IMG/VR virus record: IMGVR_UViG_3300022198_001097
Location: 1-39,607 of that record
DNA length: 39,607 nucleotides
Direction: 5' to 3' (one strand)
Source: a virus
A program made the position numbers and the translations under genes. Below the pieces are notes generated by a model, which did no database searches, had not been told where the DNA came from, and saw only the letters and a program-made list of their open reading frames with translations. Shown here one piece after another: positions 29,161-36,951 of this stretch (position 1 is its first letter; every line of letters begins with the position of its first letter).

Positions 29161-29655
29161 ATGGCACGTAATACAACAACATCACGTAGTGCAGAGTCTC
29201 GTGAACTTAATTCTAGGGAAATGGAATACGAATATAGAGAACCAAATCTATTAGATATTCCAGAGGATGTAGAAAATCGTTTTGCTGATCAAGGTTTAAA
29301 GTTACGTTGGATCCGCATTACTAGCCGTGGTCAAGACGATTACAAAAATATCGGAAAGAAACTCCAAGAAGGTTGGCAGTTTGTTTCTGTAGATGAAGTT
29401 CCCGAACTAATGCATTCGTCCATCGTGAAGGACAGTGGTCGGTATGAAGGTACAATCTGTCGTGGAGATTTGGCCTTGGCTAAAATACCTTTAGCAAAAG
29501 CTAAAAGCCGACAAAGGTATTTTGAGAATCAAAGTCGTGAAATGGTTGAAGCTGTTAATGCTCAACTTATGAACTCAAGTGATTCAAGAATGCCAATTCG
29601 TAATAATAGTAAGACCCAAGTTACAAGGGGTCGATCACCTAGATTTCAAGATTAA
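29161..29655 (+). CDS. Conserved head-module protein, unknown function
   Basis: The protein has 164 residues. Polar N-terminus with RSAESRELNSREMEYEYREP, then LKLRWIRITSRGQDDYKNIGKKLQEGWQFVSVDEVPEL and YEGTICRGDLALAKIPLAKAKSRQRYFENQS. The LRWIR...G..D..NI..KL.EGW..V pattern is one I associate with a marine podovirus family between scaffold and capsid. GGAGG lies before the ATG. Possibly a minor head protein. Confidence 0.65.
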   Translation: MARNTTTSRSAESRELNSREMEYEYREPNLLDIPEDVENRFADQGLKLRWIRITSRGQDDYKNIGKKLQEGWQFVSVDEVPELMHSSIVKDSGRYEGTICRGDLALAKIPLAKAKSRQRYFENQSREMVEAVNAQLMNSSDSRMPIRNNSKTQVTRGRSPRFQD

Positions 29656-29714
29656 TTGAAACTAATGGTCGGAACTTTTTTCTTGGTGTGCAATTTTAAA
29701 AAGGGAGAAATAAA

Positions 29715-30329
29715 ATGACTGCAACTAAAGCATTGTCAGGCTTCCGACCTTCTCGTAAACGTGGTAGTGGCTCAAACAGCACTGGTACTAATGAGTATCC
29801 AATTGCTTCAGCCTACGCTGCTAATATTTTTACAGGCGATCTTGTCCGTATAAATGCAGGGAATTTGGAAGTTATTACGACAGTAACTGAAATTGTTCAG
29901 GGCGTATTTATGGGTTGCCGTTACGAAGCTAACGGTGAGCAGAAGTTCAGCAAGTACTGGCCTTCTGGAACATCAGCTACTAATGCTGTAGCTATCGTTG
30001 CTGACGATTCACGTACCGTGTTTGAAGTACAAGCAGATGCATCTGTAACTGCTGGTGACCTACACGGCTCACAAAACTTTGCTGTAACACTTGGAACAGG
30101 CTCAACCTTTACTGGTATGTCTGGTCACGGTGTAGAGGCTGCAACTCGTACAACTGGTATTGCAATGTGTCGCACATTGGATTCAGTTGATGAACCGGGC
30201 AACGATGTGGCTGTAGCTGCTGAGAACGCTTATTTGAAGTTGAATGTACAACTCATTCAGCATACAGATAACTTCTTGACTGCTGCTGTTACTGCCCCTG
30301 CAACCATTACTGCATACCTATTAGGTTAA
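29715..30329 (+). CDS. Head protein, possible decoration protein
   Basis: The protein has 204 residues, Gly/Ala/Thr/Ser-rich and strand-rich (ATKALSGFRPSRKRGSGSNS, YAANIFTGDLVRINAGNLEV, VQGVFMGCRYEANGEQKFSKYWPSG, AVAIVADDSRTVFEVQADAS). It is directly before the major capsid gene, AAGGGAG lies before the ATG and codon use looks like that of the capsid gene, as expected of an abundant virion protein. A decoration or stabilisation role is inferred from position. Confidence 0.6.
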   Translation: MTATKALSGFRPSRKRGSGSNSTGTNEYPIASAYAANIFTGDLVRINAGNLEVITTVTEIVQGVFMGCRYEANGEQKFSKYWPSGTSATNAVAIVADDSRTVFEVQADASVTAGDLHGSQNFAVTLGTGSTFTGMSGHGVEAATRTTGIAMCRTLDSVDEPGNDVAVAAENAYLKLNVQLIQHTDNFLTAAVTAPATITAYLLG

Positions 30330-30345
30330 TAAGGGAGATTAAAGA

Positions 30346-31278
30346 ATGGCTATTAATAGAGCAAGTATTGCAAAAGAGCTTCTCCCCGGTCTTAATGCCG
30401 TATTCGGTATGGAATATGGGGAAGTTGCTGACGAACACGCACCGCTTTTTGAAACTGAAAATTCAGATCGTGCGTTTGAAGAAGAAGTATTGTTCACAGG
30501 TTTCGGTACTGCACCTGTTAAAGGTGAAGGTTCAGCCGTTACTTATGACGATGCACAGGAAAGCTACACTTCACGCTATACACATGAAACCATTGCACTT
30601 GCATTTGCAGTGACAGAAGAGGCTATGGAAGATAACCTCTATGACACATTTGCAAAACTTCGTGCAAGAGGTTTGGCACGTGCTATGGCGAACACCAAGC
30701 AAGTTAAAGCTGCTGACGTATTTAACAACGGCTTCAGCGCAGCTTACGTTGGTGGCGATGGCGTAGCACTGTTCTCTGCTTCTCACCCAACAGCTTCTGC
30801 TGGTAATCAGTCAAACTACATTGGTGCTTCTGATCTTGCAGAATCATCTTTGGAAGCTGCACTGATTCAGATCTCAAAAGCAAAAGATGACCGTGGTATT
30901 CTGATTGGTCTGCAAGCTAAGTCTTTGCACATTCCATCAGACCTCGCATTTACTGCTGACCAGATTCTGAACAGCACACTGTCAACTTCTACTGCTACCT
31001 TCGGTACAGATGGTATCACGCAGACTAATGACATCAACTCAATCCGTAATCAGGGTCTGGTTCCCGGTGGCTTCTACGTAAACCGCCGCTTCACAGACAC
31101 TGACGCTTGGTTTATCAAAACTGATTGTCCAAACGGTACAAAGATGTTTGTACGTGCGCCGCTTCAAACCAAAATGGAACCAGATTTCGATACTGGCAAC
31201 CTGCGGTTTAAGGCTCGTGAACGTTACAGCTTCGGTTGGTCAGACTGGCGTGGGTTCTACGGCTCAGACGGTGCATAA
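30346..31278 (+). CDS. Major capsid protein (Mu gpT-like, HK97 fold)
   Basis: The protein has 310 residues. MAINRASIAKELLPGLNAVF, then PVKGEGSAVTYDDAQESYTSRYTHETIALAFAVTEEAMEDNLYDTF (about 57-102), NTKQVKAADVFNNGF, SASHPTASAGNQSN and a C-terminal KTDCPNGTKMFVRAPLQTKMEPDFDTGNLRFKARERYSFGWSDWRGFYGS. These are the landmarks of Mu-type major head subunits, which have the HK97 fold and build the icosahedral shell. A terminator follows 30 nt after the stop, matching the need for a high and bounded transcript. AAGGGAG precedes the ATG. Confidence 0.88.
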   Translation: MAINRASIAKELLPGLNAVFGMEYGEVADEHAPLFETENSDRAFEEEVLFTGFGTAPVKGEGSAVTYDDAQESYTSRYTHETIALAFAVTEEAMEDNLYDTFAKLRARGLARAMANTKQVKAADVFNNGFSAAYVGGDGVALFSASHPTASAGNQSNYIGASDLAESSLEAALIQISKAKDDRGILIGLQAKSLHIPSDLAFTADQILNSTLSTSTATFGTDGITQTNDINSIRNQGLVPGGFYVNRRFTDTDAWFIKTDCPNGTKMFVRAPLQTKMEPDFDTGNLRFKARERYSFGWSDWRGFYGSDGA

Positions 31279-31307
31279 GGTTAATTTAAATTAATCTGAA
31301 AAAAGTA

Positions 31308-31338
31308 GGGGAAGGGTCTTTGATCCTTCTCCTTTTTT
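31308..31338 (+). terminator. Intrinsic terminator after the capsid gene
   Basis: GGGGAAGGGTC, a TTT loop and GATCCTTCTCC make an 11-bp stem with two G-U pairs, followed directly by TTTTTT. An A run before the stem could lengthen it. Confidence 0.85.
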
Positions 31339-31347
31339 GTGTATAAT
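31320..31347 (+). promoter_or_regulatory. Promoter overlapping the capsid terminator
   Basis: TTGATC (31320-31325, inside the terminator stem), 16 nt, then a perfect TATAAT (31342-31347) followed by ATAGG. It would restart transcription for the adaptor and basic-protein genes. Shares TATAATATAGG with the portal promoter. Confidence 0.5.
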
Positions 31348-31396
31348 ATAGGTAACGAACCACAACTAACTAATTAACAAATATAGGTGACGTGAT

Positions 31397-31702
31397 ATGG
31401 CAAGTAATATTAGAACTGCTCATCAAGTAGGCAGTGGTGCATTTGTAGATTCAATCACAAGCACAACAATTTCAAATACTCGTATTAAAGGTCTAACATT
31501 TTCAGGCGTTGGTACATTTACCATTACAGGTTCTGAAACCGATGAGTATGGTAATGCACGTGGAAGCAATATTAAATTTGTAGGAACAACTGCAAACGAT
31601 GCAGGTGACGTAATGATCCCAGACTTTGGTGTTCGCATGGTCGGTTCTGTAAAAGTTTCTGCTCCTACATCAGCAGCTACTGTGACAATTTATTATGGCT
31701 AA
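31397..31702 (+). CDS. Small structural protein, unknown function
   Basis: The protein has 101 residues, Gly/Ser/Thr/Val-rich beta protein (TISNTRIKGLTFSGVGTFTI, SVKVSAPTSAATVTIYYG). It may be a head-surface or joining protein. Ribosome site AGGTGA. The stop overlaps the next gene by 8 nt. Confidence 0.5.
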   Translation: MASNIRTAHQVGSGAFVDSITSTTISNTRIKGLTFSGVGTFTITGSETDEYGNARGSNIKFVGTTANDAGDVMIPDFGVRMVGSVKVSAPTSAATVTIYYG

Positions 31703-32369
31703 TTATACTTATCTGGTTGAGGACTTAATTGGTGCTACTGAAAATGATGGCGCAGAGTTCTTAGCATATATTCCAAAAATTGTAAATCGAGCAGAAGAAC
31801 GTCTGACAAGGGTACTAGACGACTATGGTCTTGTAACTTATACGTCAGTCGCTGTATCTGCAGATAACAATCGTATTACTTTAGTATCAGGTACACGTAT
31901 AGTAAAGAATTTTAATATTACTACTTCTGCAACAAGTACAACTGATCCAACACGTATTCACCTATTACAACGTACTGATGAGTACATTAAAGATTATTGG
32001 CCTGTAAGTGCAAGCACAGGTACACCAGTATATTATGGTAGGCGTGATAATACTACAGTTATTATTGCTCCTACACCTGTATCTACATTGAATGGTGAAA
32101 TTGCATATGTAGCTAAACCAGTTGCTCTTACATCAGCAACACCTAATAATTATTTTTCTGACTATTGTTATGATGCTTTGTTTAATGCATCTATGGTAGA
32201 AGCAATGGTATTTATGAAAGACTACCAAGCAAGTCAACTGTTTGAACAACGCTATCAAGCAGCAGTTGAATCATTACGTAACCAAGCAAGACGCACTAGA
32301 AGGGACGATATGGAAGCTGCTACAAGTCCCGGTGGTGCAGATAATCCAGTTATACCGGGAGCAAACTAA
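31695..32369 (+). CDS. Head-tail adaptor-like protein
   Basis: The protein has 224 residues. LVEDLIGATENDGAEFLAYIPKIVNRAEERLTRVLDD at the start, a beta middle (SADNNRITLVSGTRIVKNF, TTVIIAPTPVSTLNGEIAYVAKPVAL) and YDALFNASMVEAMVFMKDYQASQLFEQRYQAAVESLRNQARR. Helix start, beta centre and C-terminal helix bundle recall the gp4-type adaptor encoded at 37.1 kb, of nearly equal length. Probably a connector-ring protein; the family is inferred. Confidence 0.55.
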   Translation: MANYTYLVEDLIGATENDGAEFLAYIPKIVNRAEERLTRVLDDYGLVTYTSVAVSADNNRITLVSGTRIVKNFNITTSATSTTDPTRIHLLQRTDEYIKDYWPVSASTGTPVYYGRRDNTTVIIAPTPVSTLNGEIAYVAKPVALTSATPNNYFSDYCYDALFNASMVEAMVFMKDYQASQLFEQRYQAAVESLRNQARRTRRDDMEAATSPGGADNPVIPGAN

Positions 32370-33661
32370 TGGGACTTTTTACAATTGTAGGTGGTAAAAT
32401 TTTAAAGAAAGGTGCTAGTGAGGCTGCAAAAAAAGCTGCCCCTAAAGTTGCAAAGAAAGCTGCTGCACCAAAGCGTGGACGTTTAACCAAACAACAAAAG
32501 GCTGCACAGACACGTGCTAAGAAGAAAGCACCTGTTGCTAAAAAACCTGCACCAAGTAAAACAAGTGCATCAGCAACTCGTGCAAAGTCTACTCCACGTG
32601 GAACACTTGCAGGAATGACTGATAAACAAAAGCAAGAACGTAATAATCTGCTTACTAAATTCCGTCAAGCATACGGAATTAAAAAAATGGCAGATCTAAA
32701 AAATATGACTTTAAAAGAACTTAAAGATATTGATGCAAGACGTAAGCCAAAAGAAATAATTGAAAGTCGTATTCCTACAAAAACTCCACCACAACCAAAG
32801 CAAATGACTAAAGAGGAGTTAGCTGCTGAAGGACGTAGACGTGGTGCAAGAGATGATTATACTGGAAGAATGCAACAACCGCAAGTTGCAGAAGGAGCAT
32901 ATCAAGAAGGACCCAATACTGTACTTCCTTCTATTATTGAACTTCCTGAAAAACTTAAAGACTATTCACGTAAAGAACTTAGAAGACTTATTAAAAGTGG
33001 ACAGGCTCGTATTGTTAAAACGAAAAAAGGTTCTAAAGTTCAAACAACTGGACGATTTTCACCACCTGCTTCTATGATCTCTGAAAAAATGGGAACAGGA
33101 AAAGCTACTAATGCAATGAGAAATAAAGTTACAAAAGAAGTTGATTTAACAAAAGTTGCAGATCCTAGACCAATGCGTATTAGAAAGCCTAGCTTTGGTC
33201 AACGTTTAAAACAAGCTATGCGTTCTGGTGAACCTACTACACTTGAAGAAGTTCGTAAACGTAAAAAAGCTTCTGAGTCTTTGGATAAAGCTTTCTTTGT
33301 AGATGCTAAACAAGCAACAAAAGAAGCTGGTAAAGAAATTCGTCAACGAATTGATATGGTTCAAAAACAATTACAAGATAAAAAAATTACCAAGACTCAG
33401 GCTAAACAAAAAATTAGACAAATTAAAAAGTCTGCTACAGAAATTATTGAACAGAAACAAGGTAGAGGTAAAGGTGGATTTGAAAAATCTCCTACATCTA
33501 TGCAAAGATACACATCACCTTCTGCTAGATTTACACCAAGCACAGGTAAATTGTTTAATAAAGGCGGTAGAATTAAATCAAATAAACAAATGAAAAAGTC
33601 TTCTCCACGAGGATGCGGTAAAGCTTTACGTGGTTATGGCAAAGCAATGAAAGGTAAATAA
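32369..33661 (+). CDS. Large Lys-rich virion protein with KGGRI tail
   Basis: The protein has 430 residues. Almost the whole is basic and Ala/Lys/Thr-rich (KKGASEAAKKAAPKVAKKAA, RAKKKAPVAKKPAPSK), with coiled-coil segments about 315-370. The C-terminus has FNKGGRIKSN, then RGCGKALRGYGKAMKGK. Such composition suggests DNA binding inside the head, or a protein ejected with the DNA. The start overlaps the previous stop (TAATG). I recognise no enzymatic domain. Function inferred from composition and place only. Confidence 0.55.
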   Translation: MGLFTIVGGKILKKGASEAAKKAAPKVAKKAAAPKRGRLTKQQKAAQTRAKKKAPVAKKPAPSKTSASATRAKSTPRGTLAGMTDKQKQERNNLLTKFRQAYGIKKMADLKNMTLKELKDIDARRKPKEIIESRIPTKTPPQPKQMTKEELAAEGRRRGARDDYTGRMQQPQVAEGAYQEGPNTVLPSIIELPEKLKDYSRKELRRLIKSGQARIVKTKKGSKVQTTGRFSPPASMISEKMGTGKATNAMRNKVTKEVDLTKVADPRPMRIRKPSFGQRLKQAMRSGEPTTLEEVRKRKKASESLDKAFFVDAKQATKEAGKEIRQRIDMVQKQLQDKKITKTQAKQKIRQIKKSATEIIEQKQGRGKGGFEKSPTSMQRYTSPSARFTPSTGKLFNKGGRIKSNKQMKKSSPRGCGKALRGYGKAMKGK

Positions 33662-33663
33662 TC

Positions 33664-34704
33664 ATGGCACTTCCTCTTTTATTTATGATTGGTGGTACAC
33701 TAGTTAGAGCAGCAGGTCCAACAATTGCTAGAGAATTAGCTAAGTTAGGAGCAAAAAAATTAGCTGGTAAAGCTGCTACTGAAGCAGCTAAAAAGGGTAC
33801 AGCTAAACTTATTAATAATTCTAATCTTGGTGTAGTAAGAACTCTTGCACGTCCCGGTACTAAAGTAGCAGATAAAGTAGATGACTTAGCAGCAGGTGTA
33901 ACACGTACTATCGGTCGTGGTAATAAAATTAAACCACCTAAACCAAGTAGTACAACAACACCTAAACCTAGTGCTACTGCTAAACCAAAACCTAGTACTA
34001 CAGCTAAACCAAAAACTGCTACTGGTGCAGGTAAACCTACTATGGCTAAACCTAAACCAACAACTAAACCTAGTACTACAGCTAAACCAAAAACAAGACC
34101 AACTACTCCACCACCACGTCCTGCAACTGGTGGACCAAAAAGTGTAGTCAAGCCTTTATTAGGTGCTGCAGGTGTAGCAGGAACAATGTTAGGTGTTAGT
34201 ACACTTGGTAAAGATGATAAAGGTAAATCTAAAGCAATGCCTTTGCCTAAACCAAAACCAAAAGTACAAGGTCCACCTATGGGACCACCACGTGTATCTG
34301 GTTCTGATACAGAAGCAGGTAGACCAAAAGTTCCTGTTCCAACATCTTTTAATAAAGGTGCTAATACTGGCTTTGGTATTAATGCAAGCACTTTTGTTGG
34401 CGGTCCAGAAGAACGTGCCGTTATGATGAAGTATTATGGTGGTACAGGTAAAGAAGCAGCAAAGGCAGCTATGGCAGGTACTCAAGGTAAATTAAAAGAA
34501 CTTGGCATGGATGCACTTAAAAAAGAATTAGCTGCTGCTAAAGCAATTCGTTTTAAACGTGATGCTGCAAAAACTAAAAATAATAAGACTGGTGGTAAAA
34601 TGAAATCTTACAGTAAAGGTGGTAAGATTGGCATGAAGAAAAAACCAGAAGTAGTTGCTCGTCAAATGCGTGGTTGGGGTAAGGCTCGTAAACCAAAGCG
34701 GTAA
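33664..34704 (+). CDS. Lys/Pro/Thr-repeat virion protein with KGGKI tail
   Basis: The protein has 346 residues. A hydrophobic start (MALPLLFMIGGTLVRAAGPT) and a basic helix lead into a repeat of KPKPSTTAKPK type (about 97-155), a Gly/Pro/Ala middle (GGPKSVVKPLLGAAGVAGTMLG, a possible membrane-active helix about 158-179), and the tail SKGGKIGMKKKPEVVARQ, then MRGWGKARKPKR. The hydrophobic segments could matter for ejection through the membrane. Its end resembles that of the preceding protein. Confidence 0.55.
   Translation: MALPLLFMIGGTLVRAAGPTIARELAKLGAKKLAGKAATEAAKKGTAKLINNSNLGVVRTLARPGTKVADKVDDLAAGVTRTIGRGNKIKPPKPSSTTTPKPSATAKPKPSTTAKPKTATGAGKPTMAKPKPTTKPSTTAKPKTRPTTPPPRPATGGPKSVVKPLLGAAGVAGTMLGVSTLGKDDKGKSKAMPLPKPKPKVQGPPMGPPRVSGSDTEAGRPKVPVPTSFNKGANTGFGINASTFVGGPEERAVMMKYYGGTGKEAAKAAMAGTQGKLKELGMDALKKELAAAKAIRFKRDAAKTKNNKTGGKMKSYSKGGKIGMKKKPEVVARQMRGWGKARKPKR
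33991..34094 (+). repeat. Coding repeat in the Lys/Pro/Thr linker
   Basis: A 26-nt sequence beginning CCTAGTACTACAGCTAAACC occurs at 33991-34016 and 34069-34094; shorter KPK-coding versions lie around them. It reflects the KPSTTAKPK protein repeat and could expand or shrink by slippage. Confidence 0.75.
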
Positions 34705-34715
34705 GGAGATCTACA

Positions 34716-35126
34716 ATGCCATTGACAAAAGGTAGGTCTGCCAAAGTAATTAGCAAAAATATTAAAAAGCTAAAGAAAGAAGGCAGACCTCAAAAGCAAG
34801 CGGTAGCGATTGCACTATCCTCTGCAGGTAAATCTAATCCTGTAGCTAAAGGTTTAAAGGATGGTAAGTTTAAACCCAAAATTGTTAAGCCTAAAAAAGG
34901 AAAGGGATCTTACACAAGAAAGAATGTAAGATCTCTTTCTACAGGTGGTAAACCTAAATCTACTGTCAATAAGGCAGGTAATTATACCAAGCCAACTATG
35001 CGTAAGCGTCTATTTGAAAAGATAAAAGCTGGTAATAAAGGTGGCGCACCGGGTCAATGGTCTGCTCGTAAGGCTCAACTACTAGCAACTGAATATAAGA
35101 AAGCTGGCGGTGGTTACAAATCTTAG
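34716..35126 (+). CDS. Basic protein with EGRPQKQAVAIALSxAGKS motif
   Basis: The protein has 136 residues and is basic. KNIKKLKKEGRPQKQAVAIALSSAGKS (about 10-36) is a motif that recurs at the start of short basic proteins of phages and some bacteria (of DUF6496-like style, from memory). The rest is Lys/Gly-rich with SLSTGGKPKS and NKGGAPGQWSARKAQLLATEYKKAGGGYKS. AAGGAG lies before the ATG. Function unknown; nucleic-acid binding is likely from charge. Confidence 0.6.
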   Translation: MPLTKGRSAKVISKNIKKLKKEGRPQKQAVAIALSSAGKSNPVAKGLKDGKFKPKIVKPKKGKGSYTRKNVRSLSTGGKPKSTVNKAGNYTKPTMRKRLFEKIKAGNKGGAPGQWSARKAQLLATEYKKAGGGYKS

Positions 35127-35133
35127 TGTAGTA

Positions 35134-35295
35134 ATGTTTTGCATTATTACTGCTAACAATATAGAGGTAAAAACAAAGGTCCATGATACACATGAATGGA
35201 TTTCTAAATGTCATATGGCATTAACTGAACATAATTTTAAAAATCCAAACGATAAATGTTTTTGTGTAGAAGTAAGTAATGTACAAGGAAAGTAG
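35134..35295 (+). CDS. Small Cys-containing protein
   Basis: From ATG at 35134 the protein has 53 residues; a GTG eight codons upstream would overlap the previous gene. MFCIITANNIEVKTKVHDTHEWISKCHMALTEH, then KCFCVEVSN. The ribosome binding site is weak. Its hydrophobic start, central Cys-Met-Ala helix and final C-x-VEV strand look like the 66-residue protein before terL, so the two may be distant relatives. Confidence 0.45.
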   Translation: MFCIITANNIEVKTKVHDTHEWISKCHMALTEHNFKNPNDKCFCVEVSNVQGK

Positions 35296-35297
35296 TT

Positions 35298-35750
35298 ATG
35301 GACCCAATTACAGCAATAGCCGCAGCAACGACTGCCTACAATGCAATCAAGAAAGGCTTTGAAGTAGGTAAGGAAGTTGAATCAATGGCTGGTGATTTAG
35401 GTCGTTGGATGAATGCCATTCACCATGTTAAGAAAGAACACAATGTTGCAAAGGGTCGTAGGTTTGGTAGCGTAGAAGAGGAAGCATTAGAAACATTTGC
35501 TGCTAAGAAAAAAGCAGAGCAAATGGAAAACGAATTACGTAACTTTATTATAGGCCAATATGGTATGAATGCGTGGCAAGAAATTATACGTATTCAAGGT
35601 GAGATTAGAAAAAGACAAAGGGCAGAAGCTGCTAGAATAGCACAAGAACGTGAGCAGTTAATATATAACGCTACTATTATAGGTTTAATTTTATTCTTTT
35701 TATCTTTTCTTATACCATTTATTTGGTTTGTATATGAAGGATTACAGTGA
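35298..35750 (+). CDS. Coiled-coil protein with C-terminal membrane helix
   Basis: The protein has 150 residues. A small-residue start (DPITAIAAATTAYNAIKKGFEVG, about 2-24), GDLGRWMNAIHHVKKEH, a long charged helix (about 56-125) and one strong membrane segment IIGLILFFLSFLIPFIWFVYEG (about 127-148). This plan suits a virion protein inserted in the membrane during ejection or a lysis accessory protein. I recall similar proteins in marine podoviruses without a function. AAGGAAA lies before the ATG. Confidence 0.6.
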   Translation: MDPITAIAAATTAYNAIKKGFEVGKEVESMAGDLGRWMNAIHHVKKEHNVAKGRRFGSVEEEALETFAAKKKAEQMENELRNFIIGQYGMNAWQEIIRIQGEIRKRQRAEAARIAQEREQLIYNATIIGLILFFLSFLIPFIWFVYEGLQ

Positions 35751-35768
35751 TATAATAAGGAATGTTGA

Positions 35769-36032
35769 ATGGCAAACTTAAAAAAACCTCAAAGGAGTTT
35801 AAAAGCTTGGACAAAACAAAAGTGGAGAACCAAAAGTGGTAAGCCATCCACGCAGGGTCCAAAAGCTACAGGAGAACGTTACTTACCAGCGAAAGCGATT
35901 AAAGCATTATCCGCAAAAGAATACGCAAAGACTTCGGCAGCTAAAAGAAAAGGATCTAAACAAGGAAAACAATTTGTTAAGCAGCCTAAAACTATCGCAA
36001 AGAAAGTTAGAAAATATAGGAAGGTCAAGTAA
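35769..36032 (+). CDS. Small basic protein, DUF5872-like
   Basis: The protein has 87 residues. LKAWTKQKWRTKSGKPS, then GERYLPAKAIKALSAKEYA, then GKQFVKQPKTIAKKVRKYR: this agrees well with what I remember of DUF5872, a family of short basic proteins in phages and giant viruses with no known role. AAGGA precedes the ATG; a TTGTAT-17-TATAAT pair just upstream (35728-35756) might be a promoter but leaves almost no leader. Confidence 0.65.
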   Translation: MANLKKPQRSLKAWTKQKWRTKSGKPSTQGPKATGERYLPAKAIKALSAKEYAKTSAAKRKGSKQGKQFVKQPKTIAKKVRKYRKVK

Positions 36033-36397
36033 TGGCAGGTAAATCTTCTAAATATCCCGGCGTAAAACGTCTGCCATCAGGAGGCATAGAATATCGTGGT
36101 ACTAAATTTGCAGGGTTTAATAAACCTAAAAGATCTAATCGTCCAGAAAAAAAGGGAATGGTTCTCGCAAAGGACGGAGACACAATTAAGCTTATTCACT
36201 TTGGAGCAAAAGGATATGGACATAACTATTCACCAACGGCTCGTAAATCTTTTAAAAGCCGCCACGCACAAAATATTAGTAAGGGCAAGCTTAGTGCTGC
36301 TTATTGGGCCGATAAAGTATTATGGGCTGGCCCCGGTAAATCGAAAAAAAGTCCACCAAAAACTCAGCAACATAAGAAGTATGGTAAGGGGAAGTAA
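36032..36397 (+). CDS. Small basic protein of the KxRHxxNIxKGKxSAAYWADK type
   Basis: The protein has 121 residues. FAGFNKPKRSNRPEKKGMVLAKDGDTIKLIHFGAKGYGHN, then SFKSRHAQNISKGKLSAAYWADKVLWAGPGK. The FGxxG...SFKxRHxxNIxKGK.SAAYW pattern is common in marine phage genomes near such basic proteins. Function unknown; the composition suggests nucleic-acid binding. The start overlaps the DUF5872-like stop (TAATG). Confidence 0.65.
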   Translation: MAGKSSKYPGVKRLPSGGIEYRGTKFAGFNKPKRSNRPEKKGMVLAKDGDTIKLIHFGAKGYGHNYSPTARKSFKSRHAQNISKGKLSAAYWADKVLWAGPGKSKKSPPKTQQHKKYGKGK

Positions 36398-36400
36398 ATA

Positions 36401-36949
36401 ATGGGTATCAAATTAACACCACCAAAAAACAAAATGCCAGCTAAGTCACCAGTAAGAATGATGGCTAATATGGATGATAAGCAGTTTAAACAATTTGAAA
36501 AAAAAGTAAATGCTATGGGGACATCTGCAGGTCCTATAAAGGTTGCTGCTTTATTTAAAGCTTTTAGTCAAGGTGATATTGATCCTACTGCTTATTTTAA
36601 ACAAGCTGATATTGCTAAACAACTTGTACCTATGGTTCAAAAAGAAAGACTTAAACGTGATAAAGGCAGATCAATGCCTGATGAATCAGTAAGTCCTAAA
36701 CCTAAAAAAACAAAGTTCGGTGAAAATATAAAAAGGTCAGTGAATAAAAAAGCAGGACAACAAGTAGGTTTATCTTCTACTAAAGCAGTTAAACAAATTA
36801 AAAAAACTACAGATGAAGAAAAGAAACGTAAGTATAAACAATTTAGAAATAACAATCCCAGTACTCCACCAAGTGTTATGAAAAAAGGTGGTAAGGTTAG
36901 TTATAAAAAGGGTGGGAAAATTGGTTGCTCACATAATAGGTTATATTAA
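36401..36949 (+). CDS. Basic protein with two KGGK tails
   Basis: The protein has 182 residues. A helical start (DDKQFKQFEKKVNAMGTSAG) and a central KVAALFKAFSQGDIDPTAYFKQADIAKQ lead to a Lys/Pro-rich linker and a C-terminus with two tandem copies, MKKGGKVSYKKGGKIGCSHNRLY without a break. Shares the KGGK-hydrophobic tail with three other proteins of this module. Function unknown; probably virion-associated. Confidence 0.55.
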   Translation: MGIKLTPPKNKMPAKSPVRMMANMDDKQFKQFEKKVNAMGTSAGPIKVAALFKAFSQGDIDPTAYFKQADIAKQLVPMVQKERLKRDKGRSMPDESVSPKPKKTKFGENIKRSVNKKAGQQVGLSSTKAVKQIKKTTDEEKKRKYKQFRNNNPSTPPSVMKKGGKVSYKKGGKIGCSHNRLY

Positions 36950-36951
36950 GA

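Noticed and set aside
33573-34391. Minus-strand open frame of 272 codons opposite the Lys/Pro/Thr-repeat gene
   Set aside because: It is the complement of the KPKPSTT repeat, giving an artificial Gly/Leu/Val repeat; there is no ribosome binding site, and the plus-strand gene fits the operon.
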